A stretch of DNA of 64,000 bases from an uncultured Limnohabitans sp. (GTDB lineage: Bacteria; Pseudomonadota; Gammaproteobacteria; Burkholderiales; Burkholderiaceae_C). A program made the position numbers and the translations under genes. The stretch covers positions 1 through 64,000 of the forward strand of contig CALEYZ010000066.1 in NCBI GenBank assembly GCA_937928195.1. The letters are read 5' to 3'. The notes below the pieces were generated by a model that saw only the letters and a list, made by a program, of their open reading frames with translations, was not told the DNA's origin and did no database searches. Below are positions 34,435 to 43,658 of the stretch, in pieces (position 1 is the first letter of the stretch; each line of letters opens with the position of its first letter).

Positions 34435-35471
34435 TGACGACACATTCTTTTGAAACGCATGGCATCGGTGATTTCGCCTTGCACAGTGGCAAAGTTTTAC
34501 GCGACGTGCAAGTCGCGTATGTCAGCCATGGCCACCTCAATGCCGATGGCAGCAATGCGATTTTGGTGACTCATGGCTATACCAGTGGCCCATCGATGTT
34601 GTCACTGAATCACCATACCGCAGAGGGCTCGTGGGCTAATTTATTAGGGCCAGGTCGTCCATTGGACACAGACCGATACTTTATTGTGTGTACCAATATG
34701 TTGGGCTCGTCATTTGGAACAACAGGTCCTCAATCTATCAATCCTGAAACGGGCATGCCTTGGGGACCAGAATTCCCCGATATCAACATGGCCGATATTG
34801 TTGGGGTGCAACATCAGTTTTTGAAAAGTATGGGTGTGAATCACCTGCGCGCAGTGGTGGGGCCCTCCTATGGCGGATGGCAAGCCTTGCAATGGGCCAT
34901 TGCCTATCCTCACATGGTCGATGCAGCGGGCGTCATTGTTTCTGGTTTGAAGCATCCAGATGGACTGAGTGCGCAGTCGCAATTGGACAAACTCAAATCA
35001 AGTCCGGAATGGCGAGATGGTTTGTATCCGCAATTTGGCGGCATGCCCGAAACTTTGTTTGAAATTCGCATGCAAACCATGCGAAATTACGGGCTAGAAA
35101 GACTCTACGAAGATCGCGAGCCCGACGCTTTAAAGCGCCAAGAAATGCTGGCAAAGCCTTGTCGCGATTGGGCCTCAAAGTTTGATCCCTATACCCTTGT
35201 GGCATTGGCAGGTGCTGCTGAGTCTTTCAACGTGGAGGCTCGAATGAATGAGCTGCAAGCGCGCTTGTTGTTGATGGTGTGTACCACCGATGCAATTTTC
35301 CCGCCAAATCCTAAAACCACTGCACTTGTGAATTCCCTGAAGGTTCCACATCGGTATGTGGAAATTGACAGTCCATACGGTCATATGGCTTCTGGCATTG
35401 AATGGCGTCAATTAGAGCCACAGTTGAGGTGGCTGATCAATGGCGATGAAAAAACACAACAAACACAGTAG
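34434..35471 (+). CDS. MetX-like alpha/beta hydrolase (homoserine acetyltransferase family), paralog 1
   Basis: 345 residues. The nucleophile elbow is VVGPSYGGWQALQWA with Ser near residue 145; the catalytic Asp is in CTTDAIFPP and the His in SPYGHMAS. It resembles homoserine O-acetyltransferase in length and order, but the nucleophile motif GPSYGG differs from the GGSMGG of true MetX, so a different acyl-transfer or hydrolysis reaction is likely. A close paralog stands at 57976, also beside Bug genes. Start codon overlaps the Bug stop. Confidence 0.87.
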   Translation: MTTHSFETHGIGDFALHSGKVLRDVQVAYVSHGHLNADGSNAILVTHGYTSGPSMLSLNHHTAEGSWANLLGPGRPLDTDRYFIVCTNMLGSSFGTTGPQSINPETGMPWGPEFPDINMADIVGVQHQFLKSMGVNHLRAVVGPSYGGWQALQWAIAYPHMVDAAGVIVSGLKHPDGLSAQSQLDKLKSSPEWRDGLYPQFGGMPETLFEIRMQTMRNYGLERLYEDREPDALKRQEMLAKPCRDWASKFDPYTLVALAGAAESFNVEARMNELQARLLLMVCTTDAIFPPNPKTTALVNSLKVPHRYVEIDSPYGHMASGIEWRQLEPQLRWLINGDEKTQQTQ

Positions 35472-35479
35472 GACATCTT

Positions 35480-36454
35480 ATGAAGAACATACTTGGTCGT
35501 GCACTGACAGCCTTTGTAGTTGCAGGGACGATGATGGGGCAAGCTGCAGCGCAAACAGATTGGCCGAACCGGCCGGTCAGAATCATTGTGCCAACGCCAC
35601 CCGGCGGTGCTTATGACCGCACAATTCGACCCATCGCACAAGAGCTTTCGCAATTGCTGAAACAACCTGTGGTGATTGACAACCGTCCAGGTGCGGGCAA
35701 CATCGTGGGCGCTTTGGCCGGCGCTCGTTCAGCACCAGATGGCTACACCATCACCATGACCGGCATGGTCAACACCATGGCTTCCAGTTTGTATGACAAC
35801 GTGCCCTTTGATATTGTGAGTGACTTTTCTCACATCGTGAGTTTGGGTGAAGGCGCACAGTGGTTGGTTGTTCGTGCCGATTCAGGCATTAACAGTTTGG
35901 CCGAATTACTTGATCGAGCCAAAAGAGAACCCGGCAAGTTGAACTATGCAACTTCGGGTGCTGGCAGTACAGGTCACCTACTGATGGAGTTGCTGCAAAG
36001 AGCGACCCAGACGCAGTTAACGCATGTGCCCTACAAAGGGGGTGCACCCGCATTGCAAGACGTTTTAGGTGGTGTGCTGCCCATTACTGTGCTGCCACCT
36101 TCAGGCGCAGACATTCATGTGAAATCGGGCAAGCTTAAAGTTCTGGCGGTTTCAAGTGACAAACGCACAAAAACACACCCAGAGGTGCCCACATTTGCTG
36201 AACTGGGCTACAAATCGCTTACTGTGACATCATGGATTGGTTTGTCTGCTCCCAAAGGCACGCCGCCCGCTATTGTGAAAAAGCTCCATGCCGAAGTGAT
36301 GAATGCACTGAGCAAACCTGCTCTGATGGCGCAATTAGAAGCTGAAGGCATGATCCCCATGTTTTTGAGTCCTGAGTCCTATACACAATTGGTCAAGAGC
36401 GATACTGAACGGTGGACCAGCTTGATCAAAGCATTGAACTTGAAAGCGAACTGA
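35480..36454 (+). CDS. Bug-family receptor, copy 4
   Basis: 324 residues with a signal peptide ending at GQAAAQ near residue 25. The mature protein begins TDWPNRPVRIIVPTPPGGAYDRTIRPIAQEL, followed by IDNRPGAGNIVGALAGARSAPDGYT. It lies 8 bp after the MetX-like gene and 2 bp before another hydrolase gene, a second receptor in the same operon as copy 3. The two receptors are distinct in sequence, so they probably bind different ligands. Confidence 0.94.
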   Translation: MKNILGRALTAFVVAGTMMGQAAAQTDWPNRPVRIIVPTPPGGAYDRTIRPIAQELSQLLKQPVVIDNRPGAGNIVGALAGARSAPDGYTITMTGMVNTMASSLYDNVPFDIVSDFSHIVSLGEGAQWLVVRADSGINSLAELLDRAKREPGKLNYATSGAGSTGHLLMELLQRATQTQLTHVPYKGGAPALQDVLGGVLPITVLPPSGADIHVKSGKLKVLAVSSDKRTKTHPEVPTFAELGYKSLTVTSWIGLSAPKGTPPAIVKKLHAEVMNALSKPALMAQLEAEGMIPMFLSPESYTQLVKSDTERWTSLIKALNLKAN

Positions 36455-36456
36455 CC

Positions 36457-37248
36457 ATGCCATTTATTTCTTCGAATGGTCGTCACATTTACTATGAACG
36501 TCATGGCCAGGGTCCTGCAGTGGTTTTCTTGCACGGTGCAGGCTCCAATGGTGCAACTTGGTGGCAGCAACTGCCAGTGTTCAAGGCTCATTTCACCTGC
36601 ATTTTGATGGACATTCGTTGCTTTGGCCGTTCTGTTGCCCCCGCCGCAGAATTTACGCTGCCCAATTTCGTCAATGACTTACTGGCTGTTTTAGACCATG
36701 AAAAAATTGATCAAGCCAGCATTGTGGGGCAGTCATTGGGCGGCATGATTGGACTGAAATCTGCATTGCAGCATCCGAGGCGTATCAAATCTTTTGTGGC
36801 GTGTGACACCTCCATGGCCCTTGATCACCCAAGGCAGGTCCAAATCATCCATGACCGATTACGTGCTGTCGCCGGTATGGCCATTGAGCAGCGCTCCTTA
36901 GGACAATGGTTTTTGAAAAATAAGCCTGCGCATGCTGCTTTGTATGCGCAAATTAATCATTTCAACCCCAGTGCACACAGCATTCCAGAAAACGAATGGA
37001 AGGCTGCGATGAACAACTTGAACACTGGCGAAGCCCTGACTCCCATGGCGCAGTTGAAAGACGTTGCCTGCCCCGTTTTGTTGTTGGTCGGGAGAGAAGA
37101 CCCCATTGTGCCGATTGACATCATGCAAGAGGTACAGCGGCTCATTCCAAATTCTGAGCTCACGGTTGTGGACAATGCGGCGCACTCAGCTTACTTTGAG
37201 CAACCAGATGTTTTCAACGAAAGAGTGCTTGCGTTTTTGTTGAGATGA
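36457..37248 (+). CDS. Alpha/beta-fold hydrolase
   Basis: 263 residues from the ATG at 36457. Typical motifs: VVFLHGAGSNGATW oxyanion loop, nucleophile IVGQSLGGMIGL, acid in LVGREDPIVP and His in VDNAAHSAYFEQP. It resembles 3-oxoadipate enol-lactonase and related carboxylic ester hydrolases, but the substrate is not fixed by sequence. It is the last gene of the Bug/MetX/Bug/hydrolase operon, which suggests an ester or lactone substrate taken up from outside. Confidence 0.9.
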   Translation: MPFISSNGRHIYYERHGQGPAVVFLHGAGSNGATWWQQLPVFKAHFTCILMDIRCFGRSVAPAAEFTLPNFVNDLLAVLDHEKIDQASIVGQSLGGMIGLKSALQHPRRIKSFVACDTSMALDHPRQVQIIHDRLRAVAGMAIEQRSLGQWFLKNKPAHAALYAQINHFNPSAHSIPENEWKAAMNNLNTGEALTPMAQLKDVACPVLLLVGREDPIVPIDIMQEVQRLIPNSELTVVDNAAHSAYFEQPDVFNERVLAFLLR

Positions 37249-37340
37249 AAATCTGTCTGGGTTGAGATTTGTGCCACGCTTTTTCGCAATGTCGCGTTGT
37301 AATGCATCAAATTTTTTCAGCGTCAACGCTTGACCCAAAC

Positions 37341-38018
37341 TTATTGCTTTAAGTTTTTCGTAGCTTCGCTGACCGTCAGATGGGAAAACGAAGCGCCGTT
37401 TTTATCCATGAACGAACGCACAAAGACTGGATCGTGCTTTGAATAATCCCTGAAAGCCCAACCAATTGCTTTGCGAATAAAAAACTCAGATTCACCTGAA
37501 AGCTGCATCGCGTAGTGTGACAGTCTGTCTGTGTGCTGCCTCCACCCCAGTTGATGGATCATGGCTGATCGCCGTACCCAAAAATCTGAATTCAACAGCC
37601 ATTCATCCATGACATTTTGACTGTCTCGGTTTTGAAGCTTATCGTTCAACTCGATGTCACCAATGGCTCTACTGAGACTGTCTACGGTTTCCCACTATGA
37701 ATCTGTTTGAAGCAGTTTTTGAATAGCGGGTAAATCTTCTAGAGTGAATGCGTTTGCATTTTTGATGAGCAAGTCGCAGGCGACATACCGAAATTCACGT
37801 TCTGGTTTTTGCCAAAGTTGATTGGCAATTTGCAATAGCAGTTTGGCGTCCTGGGGGAGTTTGGGTAAATCTTTATAGATAGATCGGCGCGTTGGTGTTT
37901 GAATGCCTAGGAATTCAAATTGGTTGCGCAGATAGGCTTTCATTTGCAATGCTAGCTGCGAGTTTGCATGTGCAACTAATTTGACAGTGATTAGTGCGAG
38001 GTATTGCTGACAATGCAT
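37341..38018 (-). pseudogene. AlkD-like DNA alkylation repair gene broken by one stop codon
   Basis: Reading down from an ATG at 38018 gives an AlkD-type HEAT-repeat protein: RNQFEFLGIQTPTRRSIY, LWQKPEREFRYVACDLL. At 37697-37695 a TAG interrupts it where the family has a tryptophan (the WWDTVD motif; here stop-WETVD). The same frame then continues without shift through SDFWVRRSAMIHQLGW and FFIRKAIGWAFRDYSKHD to a stop at 37341. The whole frame would be 225 residues, the normal AlkD length. One G-to-A change (TGG to TAG) explains the break. It could be a recent loss or a sequencing error. Confidence 0.88.
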
Positions 38019-38042
38019 GCGAACGCCCAGTAGATGACTGCA

Positions 38043-38510
38043 TTATCTAAATTGCGAATACACCTTTTGCAAAGATTCCATGAGCACAGCCAGTTGCTTG
38101 TCGGTTAACTGGCTGGCGGCTTCACGCTCTAAATCGACAATGATTTTTTCAACTTTCTTCAGAAGTTTTTTGCCTTCAGGACTAAGGCTGAGCATGACAG
38201 CGCGCTTGTCAGACGCTGGATTCACCCTTTGTATCAAGTCTCTTTTAGAAAACCGCTTCAAGATTTTCGCCAAATTCGGCGGGAGCAGTGCTAACACACT
38301 GCACAGTTGACTGGGGGTGATGTTGGGGTTGCGACCAATGAGGCAAAGCACGGAAAAGTCGACTGGCGTCAACGCGTATTCAGCCACGCGCTCATCAAAG
38401 CGCTCAAAAATCATGAGAGTGGCCCGGCGCGTGTTGTAGCCCAGTAAACCCTTCAGAAATGAAGTGTCGACATAATCTACAGGAACTTCAGATTGGTTGA
38501 TTTTTCGCAT
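38043..38510 (-). CDS. MarR-family transcriptional regulator
   Basis: 155 residues from the ATG at 38510; the frame extends to 38600 but overlaps the terminator there. The MarR winged helix is in LTPVDFSVLCLIGRNPNITPSQLCSVLALLPPNLAKILKRFSKRDLIQR (split over residues 46-95), followed by the wing NPASDKRAVMLSLSPEGKKLL. It lies downstream of the tannase-family gene on the same strand, separated by a terminator. The 25-bp palindrome before the esterase is of MarR-site type, so this protein is the likely repressor. Confidence 0.9.
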   Translation of the reverse strand: MRKINQSEVPVDYVDTSFLKGLLGYNTRRATLMIFERFDERVAEYALTPVDFSVLCLIGRNPNITPSQLCSVLALLPPNLAKILKRFSKRDLIQRVNPASDKRAVMLSLSPEGKKLLKKVEKIIVDLEREAASQLTDKQLAVLMESLQKVYSQFR

Positions 38511-38540
38511 GGCGCGATTTTGGCACAGAGAATCTCTCAA

Positions 38541-38570
38541 AAAAGAAGCCCGACGAATCGGGCTTCTTTT
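38541..38570. terminator. Terminator between the esterase and MarR genes
   Basis: AAAAGAAGCCCGA pairs with TCGGGCTTCTTTT around a CGAA loop, giving a 13-bp stem with T-runs on both strands. It ends the esterase transcript 20 bp after its stop. Confidence 0.88.
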
Positions 38571-38590
38571 GAACTCAATGGAAGTTCTTC

Positions 38591-40315
38591 TTACTGACAA
38601 CTAAAGCTACTGGCGCTTTCAATGTCACCCGAGCCGTTGTATTTGGCAACTTTCGGATAAGCGCACAAAGGGCGGGAGCGAGCTGCAGACCAAGTGCTAG
38701 GCACTTCAGTGTTCACCACATTAGAGCCAGCACCGCGTGCATTGGCCGTTACAGTGTCTGGCGCGCTAGTGCCACCCTCAACCCAGCTAACCAGTTTGGA
38801 GAGCATGTCGAATTGGTCAGTTGCGGGACCGCCAGAGCAATGGTTCATGCCTGGCACCATGAAGTAACGTGCAAACTTGCCAGCCGTACCGCCCGTGGCT
38901 GTCTGTAATGCGTCATACCATTTGGTCGTGTCAGCTGCAGAGAAGATGGGGTCGGCTGCACCATGGTAGACCATCAATTTCGCACCGCGGTCACGCAACT
39001 TGGACAATTCGGTTTCGTTGGGGGGTGTCATGTAAGACCAAGGTGATTCTGTGTAGGTTGCGTTGGTTGCAAAGATTTTGGCGTAATCGGTGTCCATGTT
39101 GAAACCCAAGCCGTACTTCAAACCCGTGGTGCTCAAAAAGGCGCCGAGTGAAGACGGAGGCGTTGTGAAAATGAACGCTGTTGCACCTGGATCGAGTTGT
39201 GTCGACGCAGTGTAGTGCCAGTAAGAATGGTTGCTGCCGGCAACACCTGGATCATAGTAAAAGTTGGAATAGGTTGATTCGCCTTTGCTATTTTTCGCAC
39301 CCGCAAAAATATTGCTGACCACCGTTTTTTGAGCAGAGGTTAAGCATGTGCCATCGCGCGCACCGGTACAAGTGGGAACGTCTGTGGCAAGGTTGAACGT
39401 GGTTTGGCAAGCCTTGATATCAGACACAATGCCATCTTTGACACCGTCTAAAGCGTCGCATTTGGCGGTGATGCTGTTGCCAATCAATTTGAATTCGTCT
39501 GGCGTGACAGCTGTGGTGATGTCGGGTTGACCTGCGTCAGCACCAGTTGCAATGGTGCTGCTTGCAATACTGGCGTATTGCTGAACTTTCCACAGCTGTG
39601 CAGTGGCCGCTTTGGGTAAGTGAAAGCCTGGTGCGCCTGCCAAAATGCCATCGTATTGATCGGCGTAGCGAGTGGCGGCCACCATGGCATGACGGCCGCC
39701 ATTGGAGCAGCCGCCGAAATAGGAACGATCGGGCGCTTTGCCATACGCCACTTTGATCAGATCTTTGGCCATGGGGGTTAGGCTGCCCACCGCTTGATAG
39801 CCATAGTCCAAACGTGCTTGTGGATCCAGGCCCCACCATGGTGGGCCAGAGTGGCCTGCATCAGAGCTCAAGACAGCGAAGCCCATTTTGAGGGCATTGG
39901 TGGTGGGGGCGCCCCCACTGTTGGGGCCTGTTGCGGTGACCACGCTGCCATCGATGCCGCCATTGGCTTGATAGAAGTATCGGCCATTCCAATCGGTAGG
40001 CAAACGCATTTCAAAACCGATGGCGTAGGCTTTGCCGTCTACGGTGCTGACACGCTCATTCATCTTGCCCTTTACCAGGCAGTGTTCTGGTATGTTGGTC
40101 ACACCCGTTACTGAAAGTGCCCCAGCGGCGACCAGCTCGGTCGACGTGATGCTGGTATTGGCCAGTTTGATTTTTCCGACCAAGTCGGTACAAGACTGAA
40201 GCTTCGCGGGTGTTGCGGCTGACAGCACGACTTCGCTCGATCCGCCGCAGCCGGCTATCAACAGCGCAAGGCCGCTGACAACCGTCAAGCTGTTAAGCCT
40301 TTGTAATCTCGACAT
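38591..40315 (-). CDS. Tannase/feruloyl-esterase-family lipoprotein
   Basis: 574 residues. A lipobox (LLIAGC, Cys near residue 23) indicates a lipid-anchored exported protein. The tannase family nucleophile is in FGGCSNGGRHAMVAATRY, the calcium-binding-type and DGILAGAPGFH region follows, and the acid-His part is MVYHGAADPIF and VPGMNHCSGGPATD. Members hydrolyse gallate, ferulate or phthalate-type (MHET) esters. AAGGAG precedes the ATG, and a perfect palindrome lies further upstream. With the MarR gene behind it, an aromatic ester substrate is likely. Confidence 0.9.
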   Translation of the reverse strand: MSRLQRLNSLTVVSGLALLIAGCGGSSEVVLSAATPAKLQSCTDLVGKIKLANTSITSTELVAAGALSVTGVTNIPEHCLVKGKMNERVSTVDGKAYAIGFEMRLPTDWNGRYFYQANGGIDGSVVTATGPNSGGAPTTNALKMGFAVLSSDAGHSGPPWWGLDPQARLDYGYQAVGSLTPMAKDLIKVAYGKAPDRSYFGGCSNGGRHAMVAATRYADQYDGILAGAPGFHLPKAATAQLWKVQQYASIASSTIATGADAGQPDITTAVTPDEFKLIGNSITAKCDALDGVKDGIVSDIKACQTTFNLATDVPTCTGARDGTCLTSAQKTVVSNIFAGAKNSKGESTYSNFYYDPGVAGSNHSYWHYTASTQLDPGATAFIFTTPPSSLGAFLSTTGLKYGLGFNMDTDYAKIFATNATYTESPWSYMTPPNETELSKLRDRGAKLMVYHGAADPIFSAADTTKWYDALQTATGGTAGKFARYFMVPGMNHCSGGPATDQFDMLSKLVSWVEGGTSAPDTVTANARGAGSNVVNTEVPSTWSAARSRPLCAYPKVAKYNGSGDIESASSFSCQ

Positions 40316-40354
40316 ACCATCTCCTTTGGGTTAAGTAATTTCCTATGGACATTA

Positions 40355-40379
40355 ATTTAGTTTCCATTGGAAACTAAAT
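40355..40379. promoter_or_regulatory. 25-bp perfect palindrome, probable MarR operator
   Basis: Arms ATTTAGTTTCCA (40355-40366) and TGGAAACTAAAT (40368-40379) are perfect complements around one base. The form (TAGTTTCC-N-GGAAACTA core) is usual for MarR-family sites. It lies 40 bp before the esterase start; the MarR gene is the next gene downstream of the esterase. Confidence 0.72.
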
Positions 40380-40428
40380 ACATCAGGAAAAACCCTTGGG
40401 AAGAAGTCGTCTTAAACTTGATACGTAC

Positions 40429-41811
40429 TTACCACTTAATGGGTGTGCCTCGCATCCACCGCCACCAGCCAATCATTCGCCAATAAGCATCGCGTTGCCG
40501 ATAACCGATAGGCTCAATGAGGCCAATCACACCCAGTCTGAGGATTTGCCGAAGTGATTGAAAGCTGTCGATGTAATGGTCATTGGTGGCAATGGCGTAC
40601 CAAGAGTAGAAGCCACTCAAGGCAAAGATGAGCAAGCCGTAAATGATGAACGAGGGATAAGACAGCAGGCCGGCCAAAACACAGGTCCAAAGAGAGATCA
40701 AACCCAGCAGTTCTACAACTGGTGCAAAAGCTTCAATGAACACAATGTGAGGAAAAGCGAACCAACCAATCAAGGGACTCTTGTGAGTGAACATCAACTG
40801 TTTGTGCCAGCTGAGGCTTTGCAAGGCGCCCCACATCCAGCGAATGCGTTGGCGTTTTAAGTCAGTTTTGGTTTTAGGAACGCGGGTCCAGCAAATGACA
40901 TCGGGAATGGTCCAGATTTTGTAGGGAATATTGTTCTTCAAATGGTACTCATGGAGTGTCAGAATAATTTCTAAATCTTCACAAGAAGCTTCGGTTTTGT
41001 AACCGCCCACTTTCATCACTGCCGATTTGTCAAAGATGGTGAGTGCGCCGCCAATGATGAGAAGTCCATCCAAATAAGACCAACCTGTTCGCCATGCCGT
41101 GAAGGAGCGCAGATATTCGATGATTTGGACGCCGATGAAAACAGACTGTGGTGATTTCTTTCTTTGAATTTCTCCATGTCGCACCACAATTTCGTTGCTA
41201 GGCGCAATGGCGCCACCCAAGGCGATCAGGGTGGGTTCATTGATGAACTTGATGACCAGTTTTCGAAGCGCCTCTGGTGTGATGATGGAGTCGCTGTCGA
41301 TGCAGCACAAGTATTTGCCCTGGCTGTATTGAATGCCAACGTTCAAACTGTCTGCTTTGCCTGTGTGTGGCTTTTGAATAACACGAAGTTGAGGGTATGT
41401 CTTTGATTGATAAAAGCCAGTGGGCTTTGTCAGACTCAGTGGTTGGCCATCGGGCAGTTCGATGGGTTCAAGCTCAAAGTGTTGTTTGAGATGGGTGAGT
41501 GTCTGATCGTCTGAGCCGTCATCGATGACTAGAATTTCGCAATGAGGGTAGTCCGAGCAAAGTGATGCGTGCACACTTTGTACGATGCCATCCAGTTCGT
41601 TAAAGACGGGAATCAGGATGCTGACTTTGGGGGCTTTGAATTTCTCGAATGGCACTTTTTCATGCGTGATGGCACGGTAGCCAAGGTGGTGCATGTGCTT
41701 TCTTAAAAGTGCTGTCACAACGATGTAGCTGAGCAATGCCAACAACAAATGGGCATGAAAAAAATACTCCATGCCGCGAACGGTGGATGAGATGATCGAG
41801 GTGTAGTCCAT
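40429..41811 (-). CDS. Membrane glycosyltransferase, GT2 processive type
   Basis: 460 residues from the ATG at 41811; a GTG at 41814 directly after the previous stop is equally possible. One N-terminal membrane segment, then GT2 motifs in order: LVIDDGSDD, CCIDSDSIITPEAL, SCEDLEI and KRQRIRWMWG (QxxRW), then several C-terminal membrane segments. This is the pattern of PgaC-, hyaluronan- or cellulose-synthase-like enzymes that polymerise and extrude a polysaccharide. The partner gene immediately upstream encodes a membrane-anchored helical protein. No other synthesis or export genes are near. Confidence 0.9.
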   Translation of the reverse strand: MDYTSIISSTVRGMEYFFHAHLLLALLSYIVVTALLRKHMHHLGYRAITHEKVPFEKFKAPKVSILIPVFNELDGIVQSVHASLCSDYPHCEILVIDDGSDDQTLTHLKQHFELEPIELPDGQPLSLTKPTGFYQSKTYPQLRVIQKPHTGKADSLNVGIQYSQGKYLCCIDSDSIITPEALRKLVIKFINEPTLIALGGAIAPSNEIVVRHGEIQRKKSPQSVFIGVQIIEYLRSFTAWRTGWSYLDGLLIIGGALTIFDKSAVMKVGGYKTEASCEDLEIILTLHEYHLKNNIPYKIWTIPDVICWTRVPKTKTDLKRQRIRWMWGALQSLSWHKQLMFTHKSPLIGWFAFPHIVFIEAFAPVVELLGLISLWTCVLAGLLSYPSFIIYGLLIFALSGFYSWYAIATNDHYIDSFQSLRQILRLGVIGLIEPIGYRQRDAYWRMIGWWRWMRGTPIKW

Positions 41812-41814
41812 CAC

Positions 41815-42501
41815 TTAAGCCTCCAGGTATGTCGCAAGTGATGCGGGAATGGGGGTTGGGAGGCCGTCTTGAAGTGCTTTGGACACTTGCTGCGTTGGTA
41901 TTTCGGCAATGGCCGAGAGTGCCTGGGTGGTAGAGAGTGCACCCAGTTCATAAGACGCCAGGATGGTGGGTAAAGCGTTCACTGTTTTCAAACGAGCCAG
42001 CGCAATGCAGGCATAGGGGGCAACACCATTTGTTCTGGCAAATTTTTCAGCTTCTACTGCGAAATCTTCAAAGCCTGATAAACCAATTGCTTCGAGTGCG
42101 ATGCAGCGTTCTGCCAAGCCTTCTTCATACAGGCAATGTGGTATGCATTGCACCATGCGGGTTTGCTTTGCAATCTCGGTGTAGCGATTGCGCTGGTCTG
42201 GTGGCGTATTCTCTAGCAACCGCATCCATCCATTGGCAATGTCCTTTTTATACAAATCAATCAGCAAATTGATTTGCGCCAGGCTTGAAGAAAGGCCTTT
42301 AGATTCAAGCTCATCTGGCTTGGATTGAGCGATGGCTTGATTCAACAAAGTCACGAATTTGCGTTCAATCAGCAGGCTTTGAAGCCGTCGTCGGTGCTTC
42401 AGCACTATCCTTGCCATCAGGTAAATGATGCCTACAGCCAACAAACTGGTCAGTGTGAGTGCATAAAGGAGGAGGGGATCAGAAAGCCATGTGAGTTCCA
42501 A
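41815..42501 (-). CDS. Membrane-anchored HEAT-repeat-like protein
   Basis: 228 residues. One membrane helix near the N-terminus (LYALTLTSLLAVGIIYLMARIVL), then an all-helical region with repeats such as RCIALEAIGLSGFEDFAVEAEKF, YACIALARLKTVNALPTIL and STTQALSAIAEIP. This is consistent with HEAT-like repeats. Its stop directly abuts the start of the glycosyltransferase gene. It is probably a structural or regulatory partner of that enzyme; I know of no assigned reaction. Confidence 0.75.
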   Translation of the reverse strand: MELTWLSDPLLLYALTLTSLLAVGIIYLMARIVLKHRRRLQSLLIERKFVTLLNQAIAQSKPDELESKGLSSSLAQINLLIDLYKKDIANGWMRLLENTPPDQRNRYTEIAKQTRMVQCIPHCLYEEGLAERCIALEAIGLSGFEDFAVEAEKFARTNGVAPYACIALARLKTVNALPTILASYELGALSTTQALSAIAEIPTQQVSKALQDGLPTPIPASLATYLEA

Positions 42502-42582
42502 AATGACGCCTTATAAAGTTCTAAAAATCATAATTGATTAAGTGGCGTTAAATGAGATGTGTGATCACAACTAGAATCAAAC

Positions 42583-43089
42583 ATGATCTTTGTTAAACAT
42601 ATTCCCGTTTGGGTCTTCTTTATCCTGGCCGCACTGCTGTGGTTGGGCCTGTCGGCTCGCAAAGATCGTTGGGTGCGATGGCGTGTGCCCATCATCGTTC
42701 CCATTGCCATGACCTTCATGGCAGTGTCATCGTTGGTGACGCAATATCTGAAGACTGATTCATTGCTACCTGCCGTGCTGTCTTGGCTGGGAGTGTGTGG
42801 TCTGACAGCATGGCGACTGTCTCAGCACCCGCTGCCGGATACTGTTCTTTACGACGCAGAGTCGGCAAAGTTCCAATTGCCTGGCAGCCATGTACCGTTG
42901 GCGATGTACATGGGAATTTTTGCCTTCAAGTTCATGGTGGGCTTCATGTCAGGCATGCAGATGTCCATCGTGAATGAGCTGACATTCGTGTGGGTCATCA
43001 GCGGTATTTACGGACTCTTTTCCGGCGTGTTTTTAGCAACAGCCTGGCGCCTTTTCAAGCTGCGGATGAAGGCACTCAAAGTGGAATAG
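42583..43089 (+). CDS. DUF6622-like small integral membrane protein
   Basis: 168 residues with about five hydrophobic segments, opening MIFVKHIPVWVFFILAALLWLGL, the pattern of a family of uncharacterised proteobacterial membrane proteins. It is divergent from the HEAT/glycosyltransferase pair, and its stop overlaps the stop of the convergent Lrp gene by 14 bases. No function can be assigned. Confidence 0.8.
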   Translation: MIFVKHIPVWVFFILAALLWLGLSARKDRWVRWRVPIIVPIAMTFMAVSSLVTQYLKTDSLLPAVLSWLGVCGLTAWRLSQHPLPDTVLYDAESAKFQLPGSHVPLAMYMGIFAFKFMVGFMSGMQMSIVNELTFVWVISGIYGLFSGVFLATAWRLFKLRMKALKVE

Positions 43090-43549
43090 CCGTGCTGTTT
43101 TTCACTTCTTCCATCACCGCATAAGTGCGCGTTTCGCGCACGCCCGGCAATTGCCACAACACACTGCCGGCAAATTCACGGTAGCTGTTCATGTCGGCTG
43201 TGCGAGTTTTCAGCAGGTAGTCGAAGCCACCCGCCACCATGTGACACTCCATGATTTCATCGCGCACTTGAACAGCCGCTTTGAATTGCTCGAACACATT
43301 CGGGCTGGTGCGGTCTAGCAGTACTTCCACAAAGACCAACATGCCCGCGCCCAATTTGAGGGGGTTGAGCCGGGCTTCGTAGCCCAAAATGAAGCCGTCT
43401 TTGGTCAGGCGTTGAACGCGAGCCAGCACGGCTGTGGGCGACAGCGACACCTGTTCTGCCAACTTGAGGTTGCTGATGCGGCCGTCTTTTTGCATGACGT
43501 CCAAAATGCGACGGTCAATGCGGTCAATGTCTTGTAAAGCGGTGTTCAT
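43076..43549 (-). CDS. Lrp/AsnC-family regulator, likely controls putA
   Basis: 157 residues. The helix-turn-helix is in IDRRILDVMQKDGRISNLKLAEQVSLSPTAVLARVQRLTKDGFI, followed by the RAM/AsnC effector domain (MLVFVEVLLD, VAGGFDYLLKTRTADM). It is divergent from putA with an AT-rich 109-bp gap containing AATATT repeats, as is usual for Lrp sites. In related bacteria a divergent Lrp-type protein (PutR/BkdR-like) activates proline catabolism; that role is likely here. Confidence 0.92.
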   Translation of the reverse strand: MNTALQDIDRIDRRILDVMQKDGRISNLKLAEQVSLSPTAVLARVQRLTKDGFILGYEARLNPLKLGAGMLVFVEVLLDRTSPNVFEQFKAAVQVRDEIMECHMVAGGFDYLLKTRTADMNSYREFAGSVLWQLPGVRETRTYAVMEEVKNSTAIPL

Positions 43550-43658
43550 GCTGAATATTATGCAGTTATTTAAATAATTTATAGATAAATATTCTGCTTT
43601 AAATCAGGATCATGGCGTCTGATGGGGCAGGCAATGGGCCTTGCCCATGGAGACCCAC

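Noticed and set aside
37341..37649. A separate 102-residue protein
   Set aside because: It is in the same frame as the upstream piece and supplies the C-terminal half of the AlkD-like protein; the two are one broken gene.
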